A stretch of 64,000 nucleotides of DNA from Mallotus nudiflorus (GCA_947683625.1 CANTUR010000002.1:8836501-8900500), one strand, 5' to 3'. Numbered from the stretch's first letter, positions 36,937-50,764 are shown. The notes: generated by a model from the sequence alone, not told the origin. Translations and numbers: made by a program.

Positions 36937-39900
36937 TGTAAGCACCCAATTTCAGAATGCAATTGTGCATGTGTGAGACGAAAACCCTTATGATGAAAAT
37001 TAATCAAGAATTGATCTTTAGTGTCAAGTTTCACAATTTAAAGGACTAAATTGTAGCCTTTTTAGGATTTAATTACAAGAGTTAAAATGTTATAAGATCT
37101 AAATTGCAAAAAAGTGAATTTTGGGGGTTTTAATGAAATTTTGAGTAATACAGGCATAATGCTAATAGGCATTACGTAATGCCGATGCACATTACATAAT
37201 GTCGATCTGCATTATGCAATGCCAACTCATATTTCCTTTGCCATTTTAATATTTTTTTCGTAAAAAGTCTAATTTTGGGCGTGTTGTCAAATTTCTGTTG
37301 GTTCTGCACAGACACGTTCATGAATCTCTAATTTTGTTTTAACCTTTATCACTTTCTTTATCTCGGGGTTTTAATTTTTGAAAATGGAGAGCAGCTATTC
37401 TCTAGGTCCTAAGATCGCGCAACCTCTCTGCACGATCACAGGGGTTGGAAGTTGTTTTTTTGGCTTTAAAAAGCTAAGAGAAGAAAGATTTTAGGAGGTC
37501 TTGACTACCCAAAAAAAACTCTAGAAAAATCGAAGACTCTGCAAAAAAAAAAAAAAACACATAACCCAAAACCTGGTTTTTCTTCCTTACATTTTCAAAA
37601 AGAATGAAGAGTTTGTATTACGCTTTTATGTGATTCAGTTCCAAGATCCAAAATGCACACTGAGTCAATCCATATACGGTGAAAATCCATTCTGAAGGGC
37701 CATATAATATCATCTGCACAACATTCCTTTTTTATTCTTCTATTTCTTTTGTGATTTTTTGTTATTGTGTTGTTATTGTTTTGGATATTTAATTTCACTA
37801 ATGTAATTTATTTGTTTTTGTGTTTTCTTTTTGAGATCCAATGGGGGTTGAGGAGGATACTGCCTAATATCCAAAAATTAAACGGAAGATCCATGGAATG
37901 CCATGGGTTTTAAACTGTGATTAGATCTTATAATCATTATTTTTTGTGTTTTGTTGTGTTAATTCATTTAGGTTTGTTCTTAACTTTAAATTCCATTATG
38001 TAGAACATTGTAATAACCCTAGTAGTGGGAATAGTAAAATTTTACTTTTCTACATTTAAAATGGATTAGTAATCAGGATTACTGGGTAAAACTTTAAAAT
38101 TAATGATGGCAGTAGTAAATTAGGGTTTGCATGGAATTGAATTAGATTTTTAAGAAATCACGTATGGATGTATGTTTGATCTACTTTAGCATGTTATTAT
38201 TTGATTTATTGCATTTTTGGGTTTTTATCCTTTTGGGCCCCCAAGCCCATGATATGTCCAAACCCATCAAATAAAAATAGGGTTAAAATGGTTTATATTA
38301 ATTAATTAAAAATAATTTAGACCCATTCGGTTAATTAGACTTAGGCCCATTTTTTTTAAACTAAAATTACCCTAGACTTTGCTTAGCCCATTTAATTTCA
38401 TTTTAAAATAAATAGACTTGAGGATGAATTATCTGAAACGTGGAGGTTGTAAAGAAAATGGAAGTCAAGTTCATGTATATGCTGACTCATTACAAAGGGA
38501 CGACTTATGATAGAAGCATTCTGTGCCGACTCATGATAAGAAGGATGACTCATGACAGTCAAAAGCCATCTCTTCCCAGCTTTGCACACTTTTTATATTT
38601 CACTTATAACTTCATCCACGGACATCCAAATGAGATGATTTAAGTTAAATTTGAAAGCTAACTCGAAGAAACACAACTTTTATGAAGAAACTCTCAAGAG
38701 ATAAAGTTATTTAGATGGATAAAAATGCCCTTGAAGTTATGTATTCTGCATAGGGTTGTAACCCTTCATGTCAAAGGGTGTCTTTCTATTTTATAACTTC
38801 TTATAACCACCTCTAAGATCTATATATAGGTCATTAGTGCCTTGTACAAGGAGGGGAGAGGGATGAAAAAAAAAAGAACAGAATTTAGACATATTATCTT
38901 ATAAAATTACTATTGAGTTTCTTATTTATTTAAAGAGTTCATTCTTCCTTTCTATCTTTTTTCTTTCATTAATCTAAGTTCAAGAAGAAGGAAGCAAACC
39001 ATTTTTTTCTACAAAGAGAGATCATTTTTGGCTTGAAGATAATTAAAAAGGTTTTATAAACTCAATCTCTTCTCTTCTATATTGTTTTTGATTATCTCTT
39101 AATTTAATTAACCATATATATTGGCTAAGTATTTGAAGGAATTGCAATGTTGATTGAATAAGGATTATATATTCATGCTTGCTTATTTGATTTGAATTCA
39201 ATTAGTACATAATTGTGTTATGTATGCTTGATCACCATGTGTAATTTGTAAATCGGTTTATTTACAACGAGAGTTAGAATATTTTGGTGGAACTTTGATT
39301 GGATTCACTTAAGAATTGAATTCAATTGGAAACAAAGAATTCATCTTAAGGGAATAATTAGTAGATTTACTTGTGCTTTCCTTGTCTATCTCTACAATAC
39401 ACAGAGAGAGCTTGTAGACTCTAGACAGGAATATCTTAGATTGACAATGAGAGTTGCTTTTTAGGATTTATTTGGTATAATGTTCTTTATGGTTTCTTCC
39501 TATCTTTACAATACACCAAGAGAGCTTGTAAACTTTGGGAAGGAACACTTCTAATTGACAACGTGAGTTGCTTTTAGGAACTTTACTTTAATCTGACAAT
39601 GAGAGTTGCTTTTAAAGATTATATGCACTAATTTCCAGTCATTAAGTCAAGAATAATTAATTGATATATTATTATTGATTATCATTGTAATTCTTTCGTG
39701 TGTTTTGACAAGAACCTATAGTAATTGTAGTTTTAGTATTAGAGTAGTTATTTTGATTGTAATTTATTTGCTCAATTATTATTGTGATTTTATTTGCCTA
39801 TCCATCTTAGTACCTATTCAATTAATACAACATTACCCAAATTCCCTGTGGATTGACACCCTACTTGCTCTATATTAAGTCGGTTATTATAATTTGACCA

Positions 39901-40121
39901 GTTTTAGTATTTCATTCCTAGAATCTTATAATTGTGGTGATAAATTTCTTTTAGAGAATCGAGTACCACTAATCGAATTGTCCCAATTATTACCCTGGGT
40001 GGCGACTCCTCATCTCCACGCTATGACTTTGTGGCATAGTAGTGTGTTCTCTAAGGCCCTGTGCCTAAACAATGTCGTGGATCCTAAAATCTTGGACGCA
40101 TGCTAAACCCTGCCGTCTACA
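36937..40121 (+). mobile_element. Element C: 3.2-kb LTR-like insert in LTR B
   Basis: It begins TGTAAGCACCC and ends GTCTACA, and is flanked by CTCGA (36932-36936) and CTCAG (40122-40126), a diverged 5-bp duplication. No gag or pol domain is present. A TATA box (CTATATATAGG at about 38819) is followed by a leader-like section. The right third holds an ATTCCCTGTGGATTGACACCC stretch and GGTGGCGACTCC near 40000, typical of the 3' end of Athila/Tat-type LTRs. The best fit is a long solo LTR of that group, in plus orientation. Small plus-strand ORFs (39675-40106) are not credible genes. Confidence 0.55.
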
Positions 40122-40378
40122 CTCAGGTTCATACAACATCCATTGAGAGCCTTCTCTTAAGTGATAATAATCAACTCAACATGCATATGAATTAAGTGAT
40201 ACTAAAATTCATAGTCTAATGCTTAACATTACTATAAGTTTAAGCCAAAATCAATCACACATGGCATTAAGCAAAACCCATATAAGAATTAGATCATGTT
40301 AAGCTTTCTCAAGACATTTAACCAACTTAACTCATATTTGTGGGTCTATTAGATCCACTATTTCTTAATATGTAGTGA
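40122..40378 (-). mobile_element. Element B 3' LTR, middle segment
   Basis: Matches 55081-55330 of the 5' LTR (TTCATACAACATCCATTGAGAGCC at the left edge). It breaks at 40378, where element A starts with TGTAGGTC. Confidence 0.85.
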
Positions 40379-41800
40379 TGTAGGTCAAATATAATACCTT
40401 AGTCTCTAAGACTAAGTATAAAGTAAGTATAGTGTCGAACACTGGGTAACTTGGAGTAAATTTTATATTAACTGAGTAGATACTTAGATGGTTAGGTAGA
40501 ACAATATTAAAATGATATTAATTGATTCTATCCAACTCTAAGTTATTAATTGTAATTACACAAATTAAATAAACTATACCAAAGACAACTTTAAGTAATG
40601 TATGTTAGAATTACAATTTAGAATTAATCCAGAACTTATAAAGTTAGTAATATATAACAATTCATGTATTGATTGGAGAATAAGACAATAGTCCTTAAAA
40701 GCAACTCTCATTGTCAATTAAGGGTATTTTTATATAGAGTCTACAAGCACTCTTTTAACATTATAGAGATAAGCAAAAACCATTAAGTTCTTTGCCAATT
40801 CTTTAACCCCTTAAAGTGGATTTATTATCTCCAAGTACTTTCCTAACCTTTAAGTAATTTCAGTTGCATTTCCACTAATTTGTCCTAATTCTCATTATGA
40901 ACAAATGATTAACAAGTTACATATGGTGATCAAACATACATAACATAATTCAAAACTCAACTAAAATTAAATCAATTATGAATTATAAAAGATAAAAATG
41001 TAGTTTATAGATTAATTCATCATTGTAATTCTACATACAAGACTTAGCCAAAATACATAGTGCTCAATATCAAGGAATAATGAAGAAGCTTCATAAACAT
41101 CAAGTAATTATAAGAAAACAAGAAAGAAAGGATGGTATTGATAAAACCCTTTAATGCTCTCCAAGAAGTTACTTGATTATGGTAAATCCTTTTTTATGCC
41201 TTCCATAAATTCGTTGGATATATCGTTGAACATTGAACACTTCAGCTCTTATAATAATAAAACTAATAATGCTATCTATTCTAAATACAATATTAGTAGT
41301 GTTCTTTTCATGCCTAAAATAGAAATCAACTTTATGTACTTATAGGCTTCTTGGCATCCCAATTCGTGCCTTTTGAATGGATGTAAAAGTGAAAAGGTGT
41401 AATGAAGAGGTGTATTTGTCATGACTTGGCATGGTATGATGAGTCGATATGGGTTGCTTGTTCCTTGCATAGTTGGTGATGAGTCGGCATGGGTTACTTT
41501 AAGTCTGCACTAAACCTTACTGTCATAACTTGACACAGTGTGACAAGTCGACACCTTTCTCTAAAGTCTCATTTCAACATTGCATGCATCATTCTTCATT
41601 ATACTCCTTCCCAGTTCACTTCCATACATGAATTATACCTAAAAACACCTACAAAACACATAAAATCAATATAAGGACAATGCAAACAAAAGAAATAAAA
41701 ACAATAGTGCATAATTAAGTAAACACCAGCAATCATAACAAAACTAATGAAAATTAAACTATAATTAGCCTAAAGAACTATGCTCATTTTCATTATAACA
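40379..41800 (-). mobile_element. Element A 3' LTR (complete, 1422 bp)
   Basis: On the plus strand it starts TGTAGGTCAAATATAATACC and ends CATTATAACA, so it reads TGTTATAATG...ACCTACA on the element's own strand, with TG/CA ends. Its first 920 bp match the 5' LTR at 50784-51705. It is preceded, on the minus strand, by a polypurine tract. Confidence 0.85.
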
Positions 41801-41840
41801 AACTCCTCCATACTTAACCTTTGCTTGCCCTCGAGTAAGA
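41801..41840 (-). other. Polypurine tract of element A
   Basis: Minus-strand TACTCGAGGGCAAGCAAAGG followed by AAGTATGGAGGAGTT directly abuts the LTR start. It has the same layout (GAGG-CAAG then AAGTNTGGRG) as the tracts of element B and of the element at 1-904. Such tracts prime plus-strand DNA synthesis. Confidence 0.75.
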
Positions 41841-42189
41841 CATAAGACTTAAGTGAGAAAAGAACAAAAATCTTCTATCTTATCTAAAATAGATATAGTA
41901 ATCTCAACAAGTCATCTCAATCAAGAAAGAAAATTAAGAAAAAGAGAGTTAGTAACTAAACTTCTAATGCTCACCAATGATAAATAAGACAAATTTCATA
42001 GCATAATTAATAAGTTTAACAATTTATCTTAAACTAGAACAAAATTAGGGAATGTAAAGTCAAGGTGCTAATCAAACTTTATAGCTATAGTGCTCATTCA
42101 TCAAACTTAGGACTCTTAAGAACTAAAGTAGCCATGGGATAAGGATTAAGCACACGCATTGAACAATAATTCTCATGGAATTTTTTAGA

Positions 42190-42290
<101 letters not shown>

Positions 42291-42308
42291 TAGTTGTATT
42301 TCTTTTCG

Positions 42309-42478
42309 AATGAGTGTAATTAAGGAGCATACTAACTTACACACAACTTACTTAAAATGCATGACATTAACAAGCATTATTTTTATTATTATTATTATTA
42401 TTACTTTCCAAATAAGTGTAATTAAGAAGCATACTTATACACAACTTACTTGAAATGCATGACATTAACAAGCATATT
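42309..42478. repeat. Tandem duplication in element A 3' region
   Basis: A block with AGTGTAATTAAG(G/A)AGCATAC and ATGCATGACATTAACAAGCAT occurs at about 42312-42377 and again at about 42413-42475, separated by a (TTA)n run. The copies differ at a few positions. Confidence 0.8.
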
Positions 42479-42949
42479 TTTCCTTTTCTCTTTTTTGTTG
42501 GTGTCCTCATCCATTATTGAAAAGTTAGTAACACATATTATGGCTATAGTTTCCCTAAGGTTACTTCAACCCTTAAAAACCTAAGATTAAATCCTAACCA
42601 TCCTAGCCTTAAGCATAATTAGAAAGTTGACTACACATTCTTTATACTTTGAAAAAAATAATAAAATATAAAAAAATAAAAACTTAAAGCCTATGCTAGA
42701 TGAAACTTTAAAATTCTACCCATTAAGCATAGAAAGATAATTACTAACATAATAGTAAAAAGAAAATTCAATCAAAATCAAAATGAATTTGAAGAGAAAA
42801 CTAATTAAAAATATGGAGAAGATAAAAGTAAGCAAAATTAAGCATAGATGACAATAACTAATAAAACACAACACATAACAAAATAAAAACTACTACTAAT
42901 ATTCCCTTCCCCTACACTTAAAATGCATATTGTCCCAAATGTGTCACCA

Positions 42950-44189
42950 TAAAAGTAAGGAAAGGAAAGTAATACTCCCTTAATCATTTAAAAGGGTGGG
43001 CGGAGGAGACTCAATGTTGTATCCTGAATAGGCAAAATATTGATTCAACTTGTACTCCATTTTCCTTTTCCTACGATTAAGTTGTTGGTTCCTAGTCTCC
43101 ATTTCATTCAATTGGCATTGCATGGCAATTTAAGTGTCTAGGATTTAATTCCAAATATGAGAGTGTCCACTTGAAGAACCACTGGTGTCACCCTGTATGG
43201 GACAAGTGAGTAATGGCACATCACCAATTAGTGTATAAGCTGGAAATTGCTCTAGTTCTACTTCCTCTTCCTCTTTCTCTTCTTGAGATTCCTCAACTTG
43301 TGGTGGATGTTCTAACCCTCTCTAGTAAGATCGAGACCTCACCAGAATCAAGCAGAATGAAGCATCAACAACTTCACCTCTCCTAAAGGCTTGCTTGGTA
43401 AAGTAAGAACACTCAACAACACGAGCAAAATCATCAAGGTTAACATTCAAAGCTTTAGCAATAATGGTAATAACATGACCATGGGTAAGTGGGGCTTCTT
43501 TACATGCAACACAAGTTAATAATTGGTTAAAAATCCAATAAGTCCAACATACTTGCTTTTTATTATGAATGCACTACATCAAAAATAATTCTTATACAGA
43601 GACACAATTAAATTAAGATTTGTGAAAGACCACACATGCAAGGACTTTGTGCGACAACTAATATTTCAAATCTTTAATAAATATAGCTTTTCTTATTTTA
43701 GGTTGAAATGGTGTTTACAAGTTAGTCAAGAATGTCTAGAAGTCATTCAATCGAAAGGACTCATGGGGATCACATAAACCATCTTTTTGAAACCATAGAC
43801 ATGTTGCATGAATGAATAGGTAAGTTGATGTTTGTTGCTTAGTATACAAAATTCTAGAATTTGGGAATTGGTTGAGTTCACATCTAAAGTAGTATAGAAT
43901 TCAATAATTAACTTAACATAAGTATCTTCATGCATTGATATAAACTTCTTAAGCCCACAAATTGTCAATATTTGATTAAAAGTTTCACTCATACCCACAT
44001 TATTAAGGAGAGAATTAGGAATATACTTACAACCTATAATTGCTTGAAACTTAATGATTATGAATGTAGTACCTTACTCATGTGAAATGATTAGAAATTG
44101 GCCTTATAAGTAAGTGAAAGATTCTCTTCCTCTTGATGCTCTTTGTTAATACGTGGCCTTTTGGAATAGGAACTGCTTGTCTTACCCAT
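42950..44189 (-). pseudogene. Element A third ORF (ATHILA ORF-1-like) in env position
   Basis: The region between pol and the 3' LTR encodes, with frameshifts and stops, a protein starting MGKTSSSYSKRPRINKEHQ at 44189. It then has an HEDTYVKLIIEFYTTLDVN...ILEFCILSNKHQLTYSFM block (43747-43998). The pattern of a Leu/Thr-x-EF-Tyr helix followed by I-F-ILSNKH-LT resembles the ATHILA ORF-1 family known from Arabidopsis Athila elements. Its function is unknown; in this position it is often compared with a viral envelope gene, but I see no signal peptide or membrane segment. The C-terminal part ends near 42950, just before a second purine-rich tract (about 42901-42925). It is broken in this copy. 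Confidence 0.5.
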
Positions 44190-44484
44190 TTCCAAAAGCT
44201 TGCTATATGTAAGTAACAAAAGTGAAAGGAGTAAAAAATGAAGAACATGGTGATGATAATAGGTATTGAAGAAGAATAAGAAAGTAAAGATAGAGAGGAA
44301 ATGAAAAGCAAAGAAATAAGGAGAAGAGAATGATGGAATTCAGTTAGGGTAGGAAGGTTGGAATATAAGAAAGAAAAAGTTAAAATATTAAAAGAATGGT
44401 GAGAAGATAAAGAAGAAGGAAGGGATGTGTGGAAGAATAAATGTATGGGAAATTGGAAAGGGTGTGTGAGGAGTGTAGTCAAAT

Positions 44485-44487
<3 letters not shown>

Positions 44488-44546
<59 letters not shown>
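44488..44546. repeat. (TA)n microsatellite in element A
   Basis: About 58 bp of TA repeats, upstream of the third ORF of element A. Confidence 0.95.
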
Positions 44547-44548
<2 letters not shown>

Positions 44549-45269
44549 TAGTAGAATAAGGTGTAAGTTGATAGTGAAAGGTCATGACCTTTATTGGAAA
44601 GGGACATGACTATTCATTATTTATATTGTAGTTTTTTTTAGTTTATAAAGTTATAACTAAAAGAAAAATAGAATGAAAAAGTGTGTGATATACAAATAAA
44701 AATATTTTATGATTAAATATATGTGTATGTATAAGTATATATAGTTATTATTGAAATTGTAAAACATAAAAGAAGGAATGAGTTGGCATCGATGTGCTGA
44801 GTCAGCACAATAGCCCTCTGTAATGAGTCATCACCAAAGGACAACTCAACACGAAGTGTTGCTGTCATAAGTCATCACTTTGGTGCCTACTCAGCATAGA
44901 GGGAACAATAAGTGAGGCCATGTTTCTATAATGAGTCATCACATTCGTGTTAACTCAGAACATAACTTATTAATATTATAAATATATACTGGATAATAGA
45001 AACTAAAATACATAAAAGAAATTAAATAAAAATAAAATAAACTTAAAGAAAAACATTATGTTTGTGTGCTTTGCAATTAGTCTATAGATATAAAATATGA
45101 ATAGAAGAAAATATTAACTAAAATTTAAATAAATTTAATAAAAGAACTATAATTAAAACTACTAATATTAAAATATGGTTCAAATAAATCTAATACCAAA
45201 ATAAAGAAGAGGGATAAATATTACCTTGTGATATTTGAAGGTCTATAGCTTGACTTTACCTTGGCTATG

Positions 45270-48200
45270 TTAGGGTGTAGAGAGAGAGATTGACTGGACT
45301 TGATCAATTTGTTCACTAATCAAACATGTTTTGAGACAATGGCCATTAACTTTAAAGATTTCCCCTTTATCGTTAGATATTTCTATTGCACCATAAGGTT
45401 GAACTTTAACAACCTTAAAAGGACACAACCATCTTGACTTCAACTTTCCTAGAAAAAATTCCATTCTTGAATTATAAAGTAGAACAAGCTCACTTTCATG
45501 AAATTTCTTCTTGGATAAATCCTTGTCATGGTAAAACTTGGTGCGATCTTTATACAATTTCATATTCTCATAAGCATTCATTATTAACTCATCCAATTCA
45601 TTAAGTTAAAGTAGTCTCTTCCTACTAGCCTTCTTCAAATCAAAATTCAGAGCCCTTGTTGCCCAATATGCTTTGTGCTATAGTTTAATGGGTAAATGGC
45701 ATGACTTCTTGTGTATCAATTGGTAAGGAATAAGGCCAATTAGGGTTTTAATGGCTGTCCTATATGCCTATAATGCATCATCTAATTTCAATGCCCAATC
45801 TTTTCTTGAAGAAGATATAATTTTCTTAAGAATCCACTTTATCTCTCTATTATTAACCTTAATTTGCCCACTTGTTTGTGGGTGACAATCTTGTGTGTTA
45901 CCCCATAATTTTTTGAAAGGGCCTTTATTAAATTATTGCAAAAGTGTGAACCTCCATCACTAATCAATGCTCTAGGGGTGCCAAACCTTGGAAAAATTAT
46001 TTTCTTTAGCATTTTCTTGATAACCTTTGCATCATTAGTAATAGTCAGTATTGCTTTTGCCCATTTTGAAACATAATCAACCATAACCAAGATATACTTG
46101 TAGCCTAAAGAACTAGAAAATTGACCCATGAAATCTATACCCCAAACATTAAAAGTTCAACTTCAAGGATTCTAGTTAAAGGCATCTTATGTTTCCTAGT
46201 AATATTACCTATTCTTTGACACCTATCATATGTTAGCATAAACTCTCTAGCATCCTTAAATAAGGTAGGCCACTAAAAACCAGATTATAGTACCTTACAT
46301 GCCATCTTTAATGCTCTAAAATGTCCACTAACATCCAAAGAATGACAATATCTCAAAAGATCTTAAACCCCCTCTTGAGGAATTCATCTTCTTATCAAAC
46401 CATTTGCACACCTCTTATAAAGTAATGGCTCTTCCAAATAGTAGAACTTATTGTCATGCAAAAATTTCTTCCTTTGTCGATAATCCATTGCATAAGGAAA
46501 AATACCACTAACAGGATAATGGGTAATATTCGTAAACTAAGGAAGTTCCTTTGATGCTAAACTAATAAATGTTCACCATGAAATGTCTCATTAATTGGAA
46601 CACCATCATAATTCTTTATTCTTGATCTAGCCTTGATAAATGATCTGCAATAAGGTTTTCACTTCCTTTCTTATCTTTTACTTCCCAATCAAACTCTTGC
46701 AGCATTAAAATCCACCTTAGGAGTCTTGGTTTTGCATCCTTCTTGCTTAGAAGATACTTAAGAGCATCATGGTCTGAATATATAATAACCTTTTATCCTA
46801 TAAGATATGCTCTAAACTTTTCAAATGCATATATAATAGCAAGCAACTCCTTTTCCGTAGTGGTATAGTTGATTTAAGCATCATCAAGTAGTTTGCTAGC
46901 ATAGTAAATGACATAAGGCTTTCCTTCTTTCCTTTGACCCAAAACAGCCCCCACTGTAAAGTTACTTACATCACACATAATTTCAAATGGTTGCTCCTAA
47001 TTAGGTGGTTGCAAAATAGGTGCTAAAATAAGAGCCTTCTTCACTACTTCAAAAGCATCAACACATGCTTCATCAAACTAAAAAAACAAGATCCTTAGCA
47101 AGTAGTTTGCATAATGGCTTCACTATCTTGGAAAAGTCTTTAGTAAATCTTTGATAAAAACTGGCATGTCCAAGAAAGCTTTTTATATCTTTTACACTCT
47201 TGGGGTGTGGTAGATTAGCAATGATTTCTATCTTTGCTTTATTAACTTAAATGCCTCTTTTTGATACTGAGTAACCAAGAACAATTCCTTCTTATGCCAT
47301 GAAGTGAAATTTCTCCTAATTCAAAACCAAACCATGCTTAATACACCTATCAAGAACTTGAGATAGATTGTCTGGACAATAGGAAAAATTAGTACCATAC
47401 ACACTAAAATCATCCAAAAAGACTCTATACAATCATCAAGTAAATCACTAAATATTAAAAACATGCATCTTTGAAAAGTTGTAGGTGCATTTCATAATCC
47501 AAAAGGCATACACCTAAAAGCAAATGTACCATATGGACATGTAAAAATAGTTTTAGCTTGGTCCTCAGGATGAATAGGAATTTGATAAAAACCAATTAGT
47601 CCATCTAAATAACAAAGATAAGAAAAATTGGCTAGTCTCTCAAGAACTTGGTAAATAAAAGGCAATGGAAAGTGAACTTTCCTAGTTGCATTATTTAATT
47701 TTCTATAGTCAATACACATATGCCATCCTATGATAAATCTAGCAGGTATTAAGTTATTAGACTTATTCTTAACAATGATTAAGCTTCCTTTCTTTAAAAC
47801 AACTTGAACATGGCTTACCTATTTACTAACACTAATGGAATCTATGATTCCATTATCAAGTAACTTAGTTATCTCCTTCTTCACAACCTCTTTGAGAGTT
47901 GGATTTAGTTGCCTTTGACCTTCAATAGGAGGCTTGGCATTATCCTCTAATAGGATTCTATACATGCACACATTAGGGCCAATACCCTTTAAATCATTTA
48001 TAGAAAAACCAATAGCACAATTATGACTAAGAAATACATCACATAAAGTGTCAACATTATTACTAAGTAAAGAAGAATTCATAATAAAAGGAAATTTAAA
48101 GTTGGAGTCAAGAAATGCATATCTTAGATTTGATGGTAAAGGCTTAAGCTCTAGCTTCACTTCTTCATTTGGTGATGGTGCCTTTGAATCTTCATCCTTC

Positions 48201-49066
48201 CTTAAAGGTTCAAACCTTGAAGTTTTGTGAGGAGGAAGGTATGGAGTTGTCTCTAAGAGTCTCATATGAGCTTCTTGCACCATGTATGGCTCAATAAGGT
48301 CTTGCCTCAAACATTCATGTATTACTTCTTTAATGCATTCATCAATAACATCAATAGAGTCAATTCTGCTTGCCACTTCAATTGGTGTAGACTTTATCAT
48401 TTTATACACATCAAATTCCATATGCTCATTGTCTACCTCCAATGTAATTTTTCCTCTCTTCATATAAATAATTGCCCTTACTGTAATAAAAGATGGTCTC
48501 CTAAACAAAATTTGGTTTTTAAGATCTTCCTCCATATCCAACATAACAAATTCAGCTAGTATCATAAACTTTCCTACTTTTGTTAGCACATTTTCAATAA
48601 TGCCAAGTGGATATTTAATAGATTTATCTACCATGGAAAGACACATATTGGTAGTCTTAAGTTCTTTTAGATCAAGCCTTTTATAAATGGAATATGGCAT
48701 AAGGCTAATACTAGCACCAATATCACACAAAGCCTTATCAAAATAAGTACCTCCAATTGCATAAGGAACAATAAAGCAAATGGGATCCTTCAGCTTTGGT
48801 GGAGACTTGGAATACATAGCCTTATATTCTTTAATAAGAGATACTAATCCATAATCTTCAAGCTTGTTCTTATGGCTAATGATATCCTTTAAGAATTTAC
48901 CCCATGCTGGCATCCACGAATGGTATAGTATTGGTAATTTCTTTAAGATAATTAAGAAACTTGCCAAATTGTCTATCCAAAATTCACTTAATAAATCTTC
49001 GAGGGAAAGGAAGTGTTTTGAAATCCACCTTAGGTTTATCTTCTTTAGGTGATTGCGTATCTCCAT
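45270..49066 (-). pseudogene. Element A pol (protease, RT, RNase H, integrase), broken
   Basis: Athila-type Ty3/Gypsy pol in the order protease, RT, RNase H, integrase on the minus strand. Protease: ALCDIGASISLMPYSIY in a 415-codon open frame (47819-49066) that also covers the linker to RT. RT: MCIDYRKLNNAT and FTCPYGTFAFRCMPFGL (47492-47719), with an active-site FLDDFSVYG near 47420. RNase H: MCDVSNFTVGAVLGQ, TEKELLAI and YSDHDALK (46750-46990). Integrase: a zinc-finger region near 46200-46350, the core VDYVSKWAKA and GTPRALISDGGSHF (45839-46129), and a C-terminal SRMEFFLGKLKSRWLCPF (about 45440). Stops and frameshifts separate these pieces, so it cannot make an active polyprotein. The domain set is complete, which fits a formerly autonomous element. 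Confidence 0.85.
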
Positions 49067-49239
49067 TTTTACCCTTCCTTAAGCCCTCAACCTCATCTTT
49101 ACTACTAACATCCACTTCATTTCCTTTACTAGTTCCTATATCTACCATATCTTCCTTATCAACCGCTCTCTTATTTTTATTAACATCATTTTCAACCTCC
49201 TTACCACTCCTAAAAGTAATTACTTAGCAAGTCTCCTTT

Positions 49240-50481
49240 AGTACAAACTTCATTAGCTAGGAAACTTTCCCAAAGCTTTAGTGTTGGAGGAATAGGCTTA
49301 TTGTGCAATTTGGTTTTTAAGGATTCAGTTGTAATTAGCAAGCTATTCAAGTTTTAAACTAAGTTGCTTGAAGTGCTCCTCTTTTTTTTATTGATGGACA
49401 TTTGTTGGATGGCAAATTGTTCCATAAGAGCTTCTAGGTTAGATTTGGGTTAGGTAGGATTGAAGGGTTATTGTTTCATAGGAAACCTAGGTGGGTTTTG
49501 GGGTTTGGTATTTAGGTTAAATGGAGGGTTTAATTGAGAAGATGGATTTGACCATGAGAATCTAGGGTGGTTTCTCCATTGGGGGTTATAAGTATTAGAG
49601 TTATATCCCATTCTTTGATTAAAAGCTCCTTACAAATAGCTCATATCCTCATTAGTATTTGCATTACATTGAGAATATGAATAAGACTCTCCACACAACT
49701 CACAAACAACATTAGTACTTTCCACATAATTAATTTATGATTTACTTACTAATTTAGTGAGAGCTTATACCTTTGCAGTTAATAAGTTGATAGTGTCAAG
49801 CTCCAAAACTCATCTTACTTTTGTCATTAGTGGTTCATCACCCATATATCCTTGAGATGCAAGTTCTTCAAGTAAAGTAACAGCTTCCTTAGCCATTTTA
49901 TCCATCTATTTTCCATTGGAAGCTACATTAATAATGTTCCTATTCTCATTCGTCAAGCCATTATAGAAGATTTAAGGAATCATCAAATCTGGTAAGCCAT
50001 GATGAGGACATTACCTTTAAAGTTCCTTAAACCTCTCCCAAGCTGAATAGATTGTCTTACTTCCATTTTGCTTGAAAGTTGTGATCTCATTGTGAAACTT
50101 GGCTGTCTTTTATAGTGGAATGTATTTTTAAAGGAATTCTTGCTTTAATTGATCCTATATTATGATTGATTCACTTGGCAAACTAGAAAGTCAAAGTTGT
50201 GTTTTATCCCTAATTGAAAATGGGAAAAGTTTGACTCTTATTGCATCATCTGTTACACCATTAATTTTGAAGGTTGGACACACAATAAGGAAAGTCAATA
50301 TATAAGCATAAGGGTGCTCTCCTTGCAAGCCTCCAAACTAATTATTCTGAACCATTTGAATAATGCTCAGCTTAATTTCAAAATTATTATTAGCAATGGT
50401 TAGGGCCACTTTCCTACCAAAACTTCCCAAAATGTCAGGCATAGCAAAATTGCCTAACGTTCTTCTTTTCGGTTCAGCCAT
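49240..50481 (-). pseudogene. Element A gag, broken
   Basis: Gag frame from AUG at 50481 (MAEPKRRTLGNFAMPDILGS). It continues past one stop near 50338 into FGGLQGEHPYAYILTFL and a GVTDDAIRVKLFPFSI block, the standard core of Athila/Tat Gag. Later parts are frameshifted. The C-terminal end runs into the protease region near 49240. Gag would form the RNA-packaging particle. Confidence 0.75.
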
Positions 50482-50764
50482 ATTATTGAATTCCTCATAA
50501 TTCACTCTTTTATATCTTTGCTTCCTGCATAAGTCACATAAAGTTAATTCAATTTTAGGATCAAAGTACAAAGTATTATCACTAATACTTCTAGTAAGCG
50601 TTATAAAGAGTAAAATCAAAATCAGATCAAATAATAACTTTTAAAATAACTTATAACAAATCACAATTAATGAAATAATAAATTATAAAAGTAAATACAA
50701 ATTAAAACCTAAAACAACTTTTCTCTACCCTAAGTTAATAAAAATCACTAAACAAATTCCCTAG

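Noticed and set aside
39675..40106. Two plus-strand ORFs near the end of element C
   Set aside because: They fall in the LTR 3' region, which shares non-coding wording with other Athila/Tat LTRs; no conserved protein motif.
44078..44482. 134-aa minus-strand ORF near the element A third ORF
   Set aside because: Wrong frame relative to the ATHILA-like block; composition is Ser/Phe/His-rich, as expected from a TC-rich tract.
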